Below are positions 1 to 11,902 of a stretch of 64,000 nucleotides of DNA, piece after piece (position 1 is the stretch's first letter; each line of letters opens with the position of its first letter). The notes beneath the pieces were generated by a model. The model made no database searches. It worked only from the letters and a program-made list of their open reading frames with translations, and had not been told where the DNA came from. Origin of the DNA: Heterostelium album PN500 (taxonomy: Eukaryota; Evosea; Eumycetozoa; Acytosteliales; Acytosteliaceae); contig NW_008805085.1 in assembly GCF_000004825.1 (NCBI RefSeq), forward strand, positions 682,001 to 746,000, in the 5' to 3' direction. Position numbers and translations under genes: made by a program.

Positions 1-937
1 TGCCAACCTTCAGAATCTTGCCAATGTCAGTGGCGACATTCTAGACTCTCACGCCAAGCAGGGTATCGACCTTTTGAACAAGGAGGCACAACAAGGAGTG
101 AACAGCTTCCAACGTAACCTCAAGTACACTCCACCATCGACCAATGTACAGTTCAATGCCGGTCAAGACCAATGGGGTAGCGGTGAAGGTTGGTTCAGCA
201 ACTTTATCGGCACCACTCAGAACAAGTTGAACGATCTCTTCAACTACACCAAGGGTCAGAGTGAATACATCGAGGGAAGCACCAGAAACTCGTGGCTCAA
301 CCTCGAGAGCTGGGGATGGCCAACCAAGAACACATCAGAGTCCTCAGTCACCTACACCAATAGCAGCGTATTCAATCCAAACCTCACTGGTGACTTTATG
401 CATGAAACACGTGTCGTCGGCGAGAAAGTAAAAGAAGATGCCCAGCGTTTCGGAAATAAACTCAAAGACGAAGCCTACTACGTAAGAGACCAACTCAAGA
501 GTGACGCCAGCGACGCCAAGTCCAAGACTGAAGGATTCTTCTCCGATGTAAAGGAGAAGACTCAAAACACCTTGGAGTCCATCCAGAGATCCACCAATGA
601 GACCTACCAAGAATCGATGGATGCCTTGCGTAATCTACCATCCAAACTCGGTGAAGTCAGTGACAACATGGCCAGCGAGACCAACTCAAGCATCCGTAGA
701 CTCAACAGTGACTTCTGGAACGAGTTTGATCAGTTGAACCACAGAGCCGGTGCTCTCTACGCTGGTATCGGTGGTATTGGTGGTGCCATTGGAAGTAGCT
801 ACCTCTTTGCCAACACTAAATCTGCTGCTGCTCGTTGGGGTATCATCTTGGGTATGGCTGGTCTTGGTGGATACTATGGATTACATAGACCAATCCAAAG
901 AAATGAATTGAGAAGAAGACAACATTTCCAAAAGTGA
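1..937 (+). CDS. Partial 3' end of an unrecognised protein with an amphipathic repeat-like middle and two glycine-rich membrane helices
   Basis: The reading frame is open from base 2 to the TGA at 935-937, and no ATG lies near the left edge, so the gene starts outside the window. About 311 residues are visible. The middle part (about bases 410-700) is rich in Lys, Glu, Asp, Ala, Ser and Thr with regular spacing, as in LEA-type or apolipoprotein-like amphipathic helices. The last 60 residues hold two glycine-rich hydrophobic segments (around AGIGGIGGAIGSSYLF and WGIILGMAGLGGYYG) with GxxxG packing motifs, followed by a short basic tail. This could suit an organelle membrane protein such as a MICOS apolipoprotein-like subunit, but no signature proves that and I do not recognise the family. 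Codon use is typical of the other genes here. The membrane hairpin is seen; any location or role is inference. Confidence 0.7.
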   Translation, partial: ANLQNLANVSGDILDSHAKQGIDLLNKEAQQGVNSFQRNLKYTPPSTNVQFNAGQDQWGSGEGWFSNFIGTTQNKLNDLFNYTKGQSEYIEGSTRNSWLNLESWGWPTKNTSESSVTYTNSSVFNPNLTGDFMHETRVVGEKVKEDAQRFGNKLKDEAYYVRDQLKSDASDAKSKTEGFFSDVKEKTQNTLESIQRSTNETYQESMDALRNLPSKLGEVSDNMASETNSSIRRLNSDFWNEFDQLNHRAGALYAGIGGIGGAIGSSYLFANTKSAAARWGIILGMAGLGGYYGLHRPIQRNELRRRQHFQK

Positions 938-1658
938 TTAAATTGATCATTTAATCAAAAAATAAGTTGTTAAAGACAACAAATCTTCAAAAAAAAAAAA
1001 AAAACTTTAAAAAATTTTTAGTAAATAAAAAAATAAATTTTAATATTAATTTAAGTTAATTAATTATCTCAATCAATCAACCATCATCACATTACCTATA
1101 ACTTAGGCTATAAGTTATTTTTCTCAATAAGTTTTACTAATATTAAATTAAAAAAAATAATTGTGTTTTTGTTTTAAAAAGTTTAAAGAGTTTATTAAAT
1201 TCCTTTTGAGTCAATGTAGATAAAAAGGAAAAAAAGAAATAATTACAAATTGACTACTACTACTATTAGAGTTGTTGTTGTTGAAGGTAAATTGGTTGGG
1301 TTTGTTATTTATACAAGATCGATGCACTATCAATGACTACCAATTTGAAGAAGATATCATCGGATTTATGGAATATTATTATTATTATTTTTAGAAACTT
1401 TCTCTGGATTGATTAATTATTATTATAATAATTAACTAAATTAATTATTATTTTACTACTAATTATTATTACTATTTTAACTCTTTTTCTTTCCTTTCCT
1501 TTCTTTTTTTGTTTTTTTTTTTTTTTTTTTTACTATTAATATTAAAAAAGTTTATAAATTGTTTGTTGATTATTAATTTTTTGTTCCTTTTTTTTTTTCT
1601 TTTTGTTTATAAAATGATTAACTACTATTATTATTATTATTGTTGTTTGTTTATTCTA
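938..1658. other. AT-rich convergent intergenic region
   Basis: This stretch lies between the 3' end of the partial left-edge gene and the 3' end of rasB. It holds AATAAA-like poly(A) signals (for example near 961 and 1026), A and T runs, and ATT repeats, but no credible coding frame or RNA gene. Confidence 0.6.
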
Positions 1659-2407
1659 TTATAGAATAGTACAATCACCTTTAAGCTTTGAAATGGCACC
1701 CTTAATAGATTTCTTTTCTTTTTTGTTTCTTCCTGGTTCTTTGAGTGATTTCTTGATCTCTCTTACTACATCAAAGAAACATTCGTCGACGTTTTGACGC
1801 TTCTTGGCAGAGGTCTCCAAGAATGGACATCCGAAACTCTTGGCCAACTCTTCACCTTCACCCGCTGTCACCTCTCTCTGATTTTCAAGATCGCATTTGT
1901 TACCAACCAAAACGATTGGAACTCTCTCGTTGTCCTTAACTCTAATAATTTGATCTCTTACTACATTAATCTCTTCAAATGATGTTCTCGATGTTACATC
2001 GTATACACAAAGAAAACCTTGACCCTAAAAGTATTTTATTATCAATGAATATCGATTAGTTGGTGTTGATGATGATGAAATGAATCAAAAATACTTACGG
2101 TCCTCATATATTGATCACGCATAGCTGAGTAATCATCTTGTCCAGCTGTATCTAAAATATCTAATAAACATGTATCATCGTCAACCTGACACTGTCGACG
2201 ATAACTGTCTTCGATGGTTGGATCGTACTCTTCAATAAAATGATTTTGAATAAACTGTATAGTCAAGGCTGATTTACTGATTTGATTATGAAAATAATAT
2301 TAATATGATTTTCAAAAATGTATAAATCGTTTTGATGATCTAACATACCCTACACCACCACCACCCATTACGACTAATTTATATTCATTGGCTACTGTTG
2401 TTGTCAT
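1659..2407 (-). CDS. rasB: Ras family small GTPase, RasB-like
   Basis: Three exons on the minus strand, 2407-2349, 2276-2099 and 2024-1659, join in frame to 200 residues. The introns have GTATGT...CAG and GTAAGT...TAG ends. In order the protein shows the P-loop GGGGVGKS (residues 15-22), effector loop YDPTIEDSY, switch [20 protein letters not shown] with the catalytic Gln kept, the guanine-specificity motif GNKCDL, the ETSAKK box, a Lys-rich hypervariable region, and a C-terminal CTIL box whose final Leu favours geranylgeranylation. GTP-loaded Ras proteins signal from membranes; RasB of Dictyostelium is reported in growth and nuclear functions. The start [12 protein letters not shown], the phrase [20 protein letters not shown] and the tail SLKEPGR...GDC are closer, from memory, to RasB than to RasG, RasD or RasC, which have a short MTEYKL start. 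Its 5' flank is an unusually long gap of about 3.1 kb. Confidence 0.92.
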
Positions 2408-5400
2408 TTTTTTTTTTGATGCTATTTATTTGTTTTGTTTTGTTTTATTTTTCTATTTCGTATATATGTATAATCTAATGTATGTATGTATAATGTTTTC
2501 TGTTTTGCTATTTTTTTTTTTATTTGCTTTTGTTGTCTAATGATTAAAAAAGGTAACGCGTATAATCTAAATATAAATAAATAAAAATAACAAACTAATA
2601 AATAAATAATAAATAAATAATTAAACTACTACGACTACTAAATTGGATAAGTTAATAAAGAGAGTTAGTTAAGTTAATTAGATAGAGTGTTGAAAACTAA
2701 AAGAGAGATCAAAGGAAAAAGGTAAAGTTATTAAGAAGAGATTTAATGATTTCCGATTTATTGATTGTTAATGGGAAATAAAAATAATAATTATAATGTA
2801 TTTTTGGAATATAGATGTAAGAGTAAGAGTAATAATAATAATAATAATATATTTGTTTCAATTGATTAATTAAAATAAATATAATCACAGTAATAGTAAT
2901 GTTTGATTGATTGTGATTATTTGTGTGTTGTTATTATTGTTATTATTTATTTTTATTTTTATTTTTTGTGTGTGTGTTTGATGGTGGCAGTGTTTTTTTT
3001 TTTTTTTTTGGTTGATATATTTTTATTATTTGATTTTTGATTTGTGTATGTATGAGTGTGATCGTGTTTGTTTGTTTATTTTTTTTTTGTTTATTTTAAT
3101 TGGTAATAATAGATACAATTCAATAGTATTTTGTTTGTGTTGTTGTATATCCTGAAATTCACTAGAGGAGCGACAGTTTGAATTCCAAAAGTGATGATTT
3201 TTGCAATACAATCAATCTCTGATGATAATATTATAAGGTGTTGTTTGTTTGTATTCTTTAATATTGTGTTTGTAGCGAGTGTGAGAAATTGGCTTGGCAT
3301 ATTAATGTGTGTTTGCGATGTTTGACTAGTTGATGTTATTGAATTCAATTCAATTCTATCTATTATCTTTTCCTCTTTCTTCTCTCTCTTCCTAATTAAT
3401 TACAACATTTCATCATCATCATCATAATCATCACACATAACAATAATAACAATATTAATAATAATAACAAAAATAATAATTTCTTACTTTGTTTAATTGA
3501 ACGAAACTATTTTTATAAACTAAGCAAAATTGGTTGCTTATAATTGTGATTTGTGATGGGTTGTTGTTTAAATTGGTTTGGTTTGGTTTGGTTTGTTTAG
3601 ATTTTTTTTTTTTTTTTTTTTTTTTAATTAATGTTATAAATATAAATTCTATATTATTATAGTAAGATAACAAGAGAAACTATAATAATTGTTTGATATC
3701 TAAAGTGTGTCGATGTTAAAGCTGGCAATAGGTAGATTGATTTTTTTTATTTTCACCATTTTTTTTGTTTTTTTTTGCTTTGATTTTTTTATTTTATCAA
3801 AAAAATATAAAAAAATATGGAGTGATGAAAATGAGTCCTTTTTTTGAGAATGACAATAGGGCAAAAAAACACAAACTTTGCATAGTTATTTGAAATTTAG
3901 TTAAATAAAGGAAAAGCCAAGTGTGGTCTTTGTTGTTGGTGTGTTTTACCCGATTGACACCTCTTGCCAAAGGTGACCAATCAATAAATGATGTTCAAAC
4001 AAACAAACAAACAAACAAAACAAACAAAACAAACAAACAATTATTTTTAAACAAAAAAAATTTAATAAAAAATGACAATCGTAAATAAATATATGGTGTT
4101 TAAATAAATAACAAAAAAAAAATTGTGTACTCTTAATATGTTTTAATATTCTTACAATATAACAATGTTCTGGTTTGTTTAATTATTTTATTTTTATATA
4201 TTGTTTGTTACTGGTAATGGAATCTTATATACAATGAAATCAATTTTAGTCAAATAAAATTATCTTATTTAAATATTAAAAAAAAATCACTAAAAATAAA
4301 TTGGTTAAAATTGTGAAATTTTTTTGTTGAATTTTTTTTTTTGATCAGTCACACAAGCAAAAAATTGAAAAAAATATCTATTAAATTTAAATTAGGAAGA
4401 TTTTGGGTGTTTAAAAATGGCAAAATTGATTTATACTTTATGTTTAGATAATCTAAAGTTGTATCTTTTTTTTTTCAAAACTTGTATAAATGGAATAATT
4501 TCAGAATAAAGTTTAATTGTTGAATTTTTATTTTAGTTTATTTAATCATAAATTCATAATTTATTATTAAGGAGAAATATAATTCATTGCAAAAAAATTT
4601 AAATCATTTTGTTTTGACCCTGACAAAATTTTAAAAGTAAGGCAAAGATTTATTTTTGATTGACAAAGATATATGTCTTTGCCTACACAAAAAAATGAAA
4701 AATTCCTTTTTAAAAAAAAAATCATATCGAAATCAAATCAAAAAAAAAACAAAAAAAGAATCTTGTTTTTTTATCAAACAATTCAGAGTATTGGATTTTT
4801 GTAAACCGAAAATAGATTGATTTGATTGTATGTGGAACTGTGCGAATCATAACACGATCACTAAATCGCCAAGTGTTCGTTCATTGTCTCTTTGTTAAAA
4901 GGCTGCACTCGCTTTCATTTTTTTCTTTTTCACTTCATTTTCACTTCATTTTCACCTGGAGTTATTCAACATTCGACATCCAACATAGAAACAGGATAAT
5001 TATTTATTTCATAATATCACTTATTCATTCATTTTTAATAGGTAGTAATAATAAAATTGAGTTAAATAGCTATTGTCAAATCATTATTTATAATACAACA
5101 GTCAACTACATTAACATCAGCAACAATATATCTCAATAGATCAACAACAACATTACAAAAACAAAGTCAAACATTGTAACACTAGAGTTCATTCATTCAA
5201 CATAGATTCAAAGTCAAATTAAATAAACAACCCACCTCTCATATCACACCAGATACACACATCAAAAAAAAAAAAATTTCACTGCATTTTTCATTACCAT
5301 ACACTCAAAGGAGGTGTGTGCAACTAAATTTAATCACCAATTTCACTTGCAATATTAAAATTATTCATCATAGTTGCAATTCATTTTTGTTTAAAGTAAA

Positions 5401-5535
5401 ATAATCATAAACATAAATCATTTTTCAATTTACATATCATTAAAAAAGTTTAATTTGTTTACTTCATTTTCATTTCTCATTCAATTATAATTTATTTGTT
5501 GTTGCTTTTTATTATTTATCAAAAATAATCAAAAT
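2408..5535. other. Long AT-rich divergent intergenic region (rasB / zinc-knuckle gene)
   Basis: About 3.1 kb separates two divergent start codons, so it holds both promoters and 5' leaders. It contains a 24-nt T run (3602-3625), an AAAC microsatellite (3996-4040) and many other A/T tracts. A slightly less AT-rich patch at 4820-5000, just upstream of the 5536 gene, could be leader or promoter. Short frames in it (for example 3026-3673 minus and 4822-5139 plus) have biased composition and look like chance. No tRNA-like or other RNA gene was recognised. Confidence 0.55.
3996..4040. repeat. AAAC microsatellite
   Basis: About ten tandem copies of a CAAA/AAAC unit, with two one-base length variants, lie in the rasB upstream gap. 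Similar short AAAC runs occur at 12821-12845 and 34505-34527. Confidence 0.9.
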
Positions 5536-8101
5536 ATGGACACTCCAATATTACCAACTAAACCACCAGTTTTAACTTCATCTTCGTTGGCTGGAGCAAA
5601 CAATGTTTTGTTTAGCTTTGAAAAGAATGAATCATCGTCAAAATCCAAACCAAAACCAAAACCAAAGCCACAGGAACCACCAGTAGTGAAGCCAAAGACT
5701 TGTAAAACATGCCAAAAGAAAGGTCACTCTTGGAAGGAATGTCCCACCCCAGATATCAACAAGAAATGTTCAAACTGCCAAAAGATTGGACACACATCCC
5801 AAAACTGTAAATTCATCATTCTAAGCTTTGCCAAATATCAACCACCAAAACCAGAACCACGTCCACCAAGAAATCAGAATTCCACTGACAACAAAGATCA
5901 ACAACAATCAAGAGATCAAAATAAAAGTAAATATAAAAATAATAATAATGAAAATCAACAACCAGAGGAATCAACAACTACAACAACAACAACAACAACC
6001 ACCAATGTTACATCAGACATTGTTGTTACAAATGGATCACCAAAACAAGATTCATCAGCATCACCAAAGAATTCATCATCACCAAAATTAAATTCCACCA
6101 AGCCAAATTCAGTTCCACAACCTATGGTAGCTGAACAAAATAAAGTTAATCAAGGATGTTTTATCCCGACAGTTATTCATTGTAAATCCATCATCTGGAT
6201 GGACAATTCCAGACAACCTACCAGAAATCGCCAGACAATCGGCAGCGACCTCAGTATGCCTGCCAGCCATCATCAAGGATGGCAAACTCGATAGCTCAGT
6301 CACAAAGTGTATAAAGTCACTACATGCCTATGGAATCCAAGCACCGCTCTCCTTTGAGATCGACAACAGTGCACTGTTGGCAGAACATCCAGAGTGGTGT
6401 GCAGCCGATGAGTCGCAACCAACCAAAGTACTCTCTGTTGCCAACACAGAGTTCCAAGCTTATTTCACCAAGCTTTTTGGTGATTGTCTCAAACAATTGA
6501 TTGAGTCAAAGAGTGACATTGGACCGATGGATGGATTCTACATTGAATTGCCAATCAATGAGGCAGAGGATGAATCAATCAACAATTTCAAACAGAATCT
6601 CATCTTTATGATCAAGGACATCAACACAATAGATAAAACAAAGAAACAACCAGCCAACAAACCAATTCACCAAATTGTATTTTTCACATCAAAAAAACCA
6701 GAAAAGACATCAAATTTATTTAAACTTTCATACAATTCAGAGTATGTAAATGTATTCCATACTATGACAGTAACAATTATACTAATTAATTAATCTATTA
6801 CAGAAATGAATTTGCAATTTCATCAAGATATCAATATCAAATTCCAGTTATTGGTGAAATCTCAATGAATTTATTAAATTCAAATACATTCAAAACCTAT
6901 GATACTATTTGGTTTGAATGTACAACATCTTTAATTTTATCAAATCGTTTCTCAGTTAGGTATGTTAATTTTGATTGATTATCAATTTTTTAATTTTATA
7001 TTAACTTTTATTATTTTCAGATTAAATGCTTCACAACTTTCAAATAAATATTGTTTACCAATGGTGGAGAAACTTTTTAAATCGATGGTTGACAAAGAGA
7101 TATATTGTAAGAATGCAAGGTTGATATGTGATGTCGGTGTAATTACCACTGGTATAACTTCACAGTCGCTACTGAATTCATTGACTTGTTTGTTGGAAGA
7201 GTTTAACTATCAATACAATTTCATTCAACAACCCATCAATACAATGGATTTCACCGAACTCTCGAGATATCGTTTGTTGATTCTCGCCGATCAGCCATGT
7301 CTTTCTGGCGATGCATGGGTAACCCTCCAGAAATTCGTTAGCCAAGGTGGATCTATTCTTGTTACTGGCGATGCAGCACTCGATAGTTTGACCTCCAACT
7401 TTTCAATTTCAACTGCCGGCATCAAATACACCAAGCAATCGGATTTGCCAACTACCGATTCACTCAGTGTCGTTGAGAAGAAAAACAAATCGCAATCGAT
7501 TCAAGACTCTAATTTCAACTTGTCGATGCTACAACTCACTGGAAGAAACGGTATGGTTGAATCGACCTCCAACGACACCGTTTCACTCTTGAATATTTCT
7601 GCTGCTGACATTGAGGAGTCTGCTGCCATTTTATACTCCAATGCCCAACGTACTATCTACTGTGCACATCCATTGTTCACACAATATTGGCAACAGGGAG
7701 ACCGTGCTATTTGTGATATTTTCAGATCGATGATGCGTATCCTTCTGCCGGATCCAGTGGTAAATCTTGGAGTACAGCCAATCCGTAGTTTGAGTGCATT
7801 TGTGACACACCAGCAGCTTGCACGCACCAAGACGGTCGATGGATACAACCGATACATTGTACATCTTTTGAATGCCGATTCTTTCACCATTGGAAATAAT
7901 AATCAATGTCATGAAGTTGCCAAAGACATCAAACACCTCTCGCTCACAGTAAATCTTCCAAAAGATCAGAGTGTCGACAGTGTTGTAGCTGCAGGTGACA
8001 TTGACAAGGAGATCAAACACAAAGTCAAAGGAAATCAATTAACCATTGAAATTTCAACTTTGACCAAGCATTCAATAATTGTTATTAATTTCAAACAATA
8101 A
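5536..8101 (+). CDS. Double zinc-knuckle protein with a glycoside-hydrolase-like/GATase-like C-terminal half (apparent frame slip)
   Basis: Exons 5536-6741, 6804-6959 and 7021-8101 have good GTATGT...CAG introns. The N-terminus is Lys-Pro rich and carries two CCHC knuckles, CKTCQKKGHSWKEC and CSNCQKIGHTSQNC, the nucleic-acid-binding type, then a long Gln/Asn/Thr/Ser linker. The second half (from NPSSGWTIPDNLPE) resembles the catalytic barrel of bacterial hypothetical glycosyl hydrolases (for example AEHPEWCAADE and DGFYIELP). It is followed by a Rossmann-like segment, LLILADQPCLSGDAWVTLQ and GGSILVTGDAAL, typical of beta-galactosidase trimerisation/GATase-like domains. The frame changes by one base between 6145 and 6180; removing one base gives about 813 residues, whereas a 28-nt intron (6145-6172) would give 804. 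The family resemblance is from memory, and I see no assured catalytic acids, so enzyme activity is uncertain. Confidence 0.75.
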
Positions 8102-10587
8102 ATAATAAAATACAAAAAACCTTCTCACAAATATATGTATTTTATCTTTATTCCACACCAAATTTTACAACAATAATTTTAATATGATACTCCTACGATT
8201 GGTGATATATTTTTTGATTATTTTAAATAATAAAATGAATGATTCAAACGTAAATTACAACTTGAAATTGAATCAATGTAAAATGATATAAAATTATTGT
8301 AAACTTTAAATCTTTACATTTTAATTATTTTTATATTTAAAAAGACAAATCTGTTTTTTTTTAAAAGATATTTTATTTTAAATCAATAAAAAGTTATAAG
8401 TTATTTATAAATTAATCTTACTCTAAAATGGTAATAAAGTAATTAGTATTTTTATTTTAATAGATCATATGAAAATTAGTATAGAGTTTGATCATTTCAT
8501 ATTATTATAATAAAATTCAAGTAAAAAACTCTCTGATCATCTAATACTTATTCATATATTAAAAATTTCAATTATAGATATAATTATTATAGGTTTTATT
8601 AACTCTCTTTTAGAGATGTTATATCTATTAAAAAAATATTAATATTGTTATTAATATGAAAAATTTTTAAAAAATGTAAATTAATTTGTAGATTTGGATT
8701 TAGTCAAACACTCATCCACACACATCATCATTATTTATTTCTTTCCAAATATATTCTTTCTATCTTTTTTTTTGGTAAAAATAGTATATTTAAAATACTA
8801 TCACCCATATATATTATGTTAATGTTTTTTAATTAATTATATAATAAATATAGTAGATGTTAGTTTTAATTGTAATAAATAAGTGTAGAATGGATATTCA
8901 ACTGATCGAATAGATAGGATTGTAAGAAATGAATGATTGACGTTATTACCAACAATGCTTGCTGAACAATCATTATTAATAATAAAAATGATCCCATAAA
9001 CCACGCCTGGAGCTTTGAAAAGAGGATAGCGATTTATGATGACGAAATCAATTGGATCGATACCTCTATTCTTCATATCAAATATCGGGTACTCTTTATT
9101 TTTAGAACAACTCTCTTACAACCTACTTTACCAACATCACATTATTATCATCATCACTATTTATTATTAAGCAAATTCTATTGGTTAATAAGTGTGATCA
9201 TATAATTATGATTGGAGTTAACATCACACAACAATACTAAATTCAATCACACAAGTTTAACAACAATAACAACAACAACAACAATTATTTATATTTTAAA
9301 TATAAATTCAGTTAGAATCAATTGTTGTTGTTTGGTAGTTAGATTGGGTGTTGGAATGTTTTTTGATTGGTTCAGATTGATTTAGTGTTGGTATTGAATA
9401 AATAGATAGAGATATCCATACACATCATATAGTAAGATATAGATAACTTTAATGACAATAATGTAATATCTGTCGTTTGCATTTTCGTTAGATTACTTTT
9501 TTAACTATTCACTCAAATTGACACTATCAAGACTAAAAATCAGAGAAAAACTAAATTATCACAATCAGTTTTGAATATCTGTATGTTTTGTTTTGATTAT
9601 CTATTGCCAATCTAATATTGTTTGTTGTTGTTATTGTTGCTTTTATTATTTTATTATGATGTTATAGGTGGTTGTAGGTGGATTCATTCTATTAAAATAA
9701 ACATCATGATTATTGTTATTGCTAAAAGTATTATTGGTTTTTGGTTTGTTGCCAACACATGTGTTTGAAACAAATAAAAAAACTTAATAACTCTGAATAT
9801 TATTCAATTTCCAAAATTGGAAATGTAATAGAATGTAGAGTGTGATGTGGATTGTGGATTGTGGAGGTGGTGTGAGAGAGTAAAAGAAGAATAGGAAAAA
9901 GAATCCTATATATATCATATAACACATATATTGATTTTGGTCAAAGATTAAAGATAAATAGATAAGTAGTATATATACAAAATGAGGGGAGTGGTGCTAT
10001 ATAGATATAAGTTAATATAACAATATTTTATTTCTAAAATAAACATAACGCACACACATCACTCACTCACTCATTTTTTATTTTGGTTGTGTATGGATTA
10101 TTGCTTCTGCACCTGGAAGTAATAGTATTCTATTCTCAATATCTGAACACTACATCCTTTTATATAAGGAATATGTGATTAGTTTAATTGGGTTGTATCT
10201 ATTTGATTATTTTTTTGTTATGTTTTGTTTTGCAATCCGCTTGGGTGGTATTGGGTTGATGGAGTGTACTGTTGTTGTTTAATGTCGTAATGACAACCAA
10301 AGAGACAAGTGGACTGTGTTCGTGAAAAACATCAATCAATGTTTAGTGTTGTGAGTTTGGGTAGTGTATTTGTGGGTGGTCAACGGACAAGTGATCCACC
10401 GAATACCAAAAATCACAAAGCAGATAAGTAAAAGCATAGATTTTGACCAAACTATAAATATCGATTGTTGCTTATCATCAAAGGTCATCAAATCAACAAA
10501 TTTAATAAACATCAACATCAACAACAAATTTCAAACTAAAAAACTTTATTTTCAAACAATAAAGAAATTTCAAATTAAAAACAAAAA
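8102..10587. other. AT-rich intergenic region with one unexplained short ORF
   Basis: About 2.5 kb between two plus-strand genes, including the 3' end of the zinc-knuckle gene and the promoter of the CBM49 gene. It is mostly A/T runs and imperfect inverted AT repeats (around 8460-8560). A minus-strand frame at about 9125-8837 is less AT-rich than its surroundings and encodes up to about 95 residues, but it has no recognisable motif and no clear splice partners. A block at 10010-10090 ends in CACA/CACT repeats. I saw no RNA gene. Confidence 0.5.
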
Positions 10588-11082
10588 ATGAACAAACTAT
10601 TTGTTTTGTCAACTCTTCTATTGGTCACAGTGGCAATTGCCAATGCCGACTACAGTGTCGGAAATTCTCCAGTTTCCATCTCACAGACTCTTATGTCCTC
10701 ATGGTCCGATGACACCGGTAGCTACACAGTCTGGCAAGCAATCATCACCAACAAATCAGATTTCACCATCTTTGATGCCTCAATCATTGCTGACCGTGGA
10801 ACCCTCGAATTGAGACAACCAACCGATCTCTGGGCACTTCGTAGAAAGTATGACAACGTCTACGGATTCCCAACTTACAACACTGATTACGGAGTTGCAT
10901 CTGGAGGTTCTTTCAAATTTGGGTAAGTGATTTAATTAAATTATTCTTCTTTTAAAAAATTGTTTTTTTTTGTAAAAAAATATTAATATTATTTAAATTT
11001 AATTAGTTATATTAATCGTAGTACTCATCCAGCAAGATGGACTATTGCAGATGTCAGATTCAAATCTGAATCACAATCATAA
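10588..11082 (+). CDS. Small secreted CBM49-type cellulose-binding protein
   Basis: Exons 10588-10922 and 11007-11082 (GTAAGT...TAG intron) encode 136 residues. A signal peptide is clear: MNKLFVLSTLLLVTVAIANA, with cleavage likely after ANA. The rest is a single beta-rich domain with the pattern of carbohydrate-binding module 49: repeated aromatics, YTVWQAIITNKSDFTIFDA, a mid-domain LWALRR, then GGSFKFGYI and a final Pro-Ala-Arg-Trp turn. CBM49 domains bind cellulose; dictyostelids place many such proteins in the slime sheath, stalk and spore walls, so an extracellular matrix role is likely. The length fits a signal peptide plus one module with no enzyme domain. The ATG is preceded by an A-rich leader (AAAAACAAAAA), usual for dictyostelid starts. 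The assignment rests on pattern recall rather than a profile search. Confidence 0.8.
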
Positions 11083-11327
11083 ATACCATTAATCACCATA
11101 TAGAAACCATTTAATCACAAGTACAATAACAACAACAACAAAGACACCAAACCAAATTATTTAATTCAAAATTACAATATTGTAATAATACAAAACCATC
11201 TTAATATTAAGGTTGGAAAATCTGAAATAAACAAAAAAACCAAAACAAAAAAATGTATTATAAATAAAACTACTACTTCTAATTTATTATATTATTTATA
11301 TAATAAATACAATCAATTAATAACTAT

Positions 11328-11902
11328 TTATTTCTTTTTTAAAGTAGCTTTTACTTTACTATGTATCTCTTTTGTCAATAATTTCTTTTCTTTTTTACCT
11401 TGGAAATCTGATTTTTTATGTTTTTTTCTATTTGTTTTTAAAATTAAATAAATAATGATTAATTATTTGATTGGAGATAATATTAATAGTATTTGTGTTT
11501 CACAAACTAGTTAATAGCAATCCAAAAAACAACAGTTATTTTTTATCAATCAAATATTTACCTTTCAACTTTTAAATCGGCTATTTCTTTTCTTAATTTT
11601 AAATTTTCAAGCATTCTATTTAGATATAAAGTTAGTTTGTTTTTTTCTATTTCTATAATACAATCTTAACTCTTTTTTTAATATTACTTTTCTTTATGTG
11701 TTAATTTCTTTTTGTTTCCCTTTTCTTCATCATCTCCATTATCTTCGGTTTCTTCGTTATCTTCAATTGCATCGACTTGTTCTTCTTCATTCATATCTTG
11801 GTCATCTTGGTTTTCATTAAGATCAGGATGATTCTTTAGTAGATCTGTATTGCTATCCAACTTTGAAACATCTACTTTTAACTTGTTTTGTTTTCTTCCC
11901 AT
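11328..11902 (-). CDS. Small charged protein with a basic coiled tail; three exons; family not recognised
   Basis: Exons 11902-11688, 11615-11562 and 11427-11328 join in frame to 122 residues. Intron 1 (GTAATA...CTAACTTTATATCTAAATAG) has a good branch-like CTAAC, and intron 2 starts GTAAAT. The protein starts MGRKQNKLKVDVSKLDSN, has a very acidic middle (Asp/Glu/Asn rich, about residues 28-62), then a Lys/Leu/Glu helix KEKMLENLKLRKEIADLK and a basic tail ending KSDFQGKKEKKLLTKEIHS then KVKATLKKK. An acidic centre with a basic helical tail is common in nucleolar ribosome-assembly and chromatin factors, so a nuclear location is a reasonable inference, but I cannot name the family. It is convergent with the CBM49 gene (245 bp between stops) and divergent from the NDUFB2 gene (293 bp between starts). 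The second exon is only 54 nt. Confidence 0.65.

Noticed and set aside
4822-5139. 105-codon plus-strand frame
   Set aside because: No ATG start, Phe/Ile/Ser-rich from T/A runs, ends in AAC repeats, with no domain; most likely chance.
6145-6172. A 28-nt intron to explain the frame change in the zinc-knuckle gene
   Set aside because: It has GT...CAG ends and the right phase, but is shorter than any other intron here. One surplus base nearby gives a more natural protein. Kept only as an alternative.
8458-8560. Imperfect inverted AT-rich repeats
   Set aside because: Matches are gapped and almost entirely A/T, so they are expected by chance in this composition.
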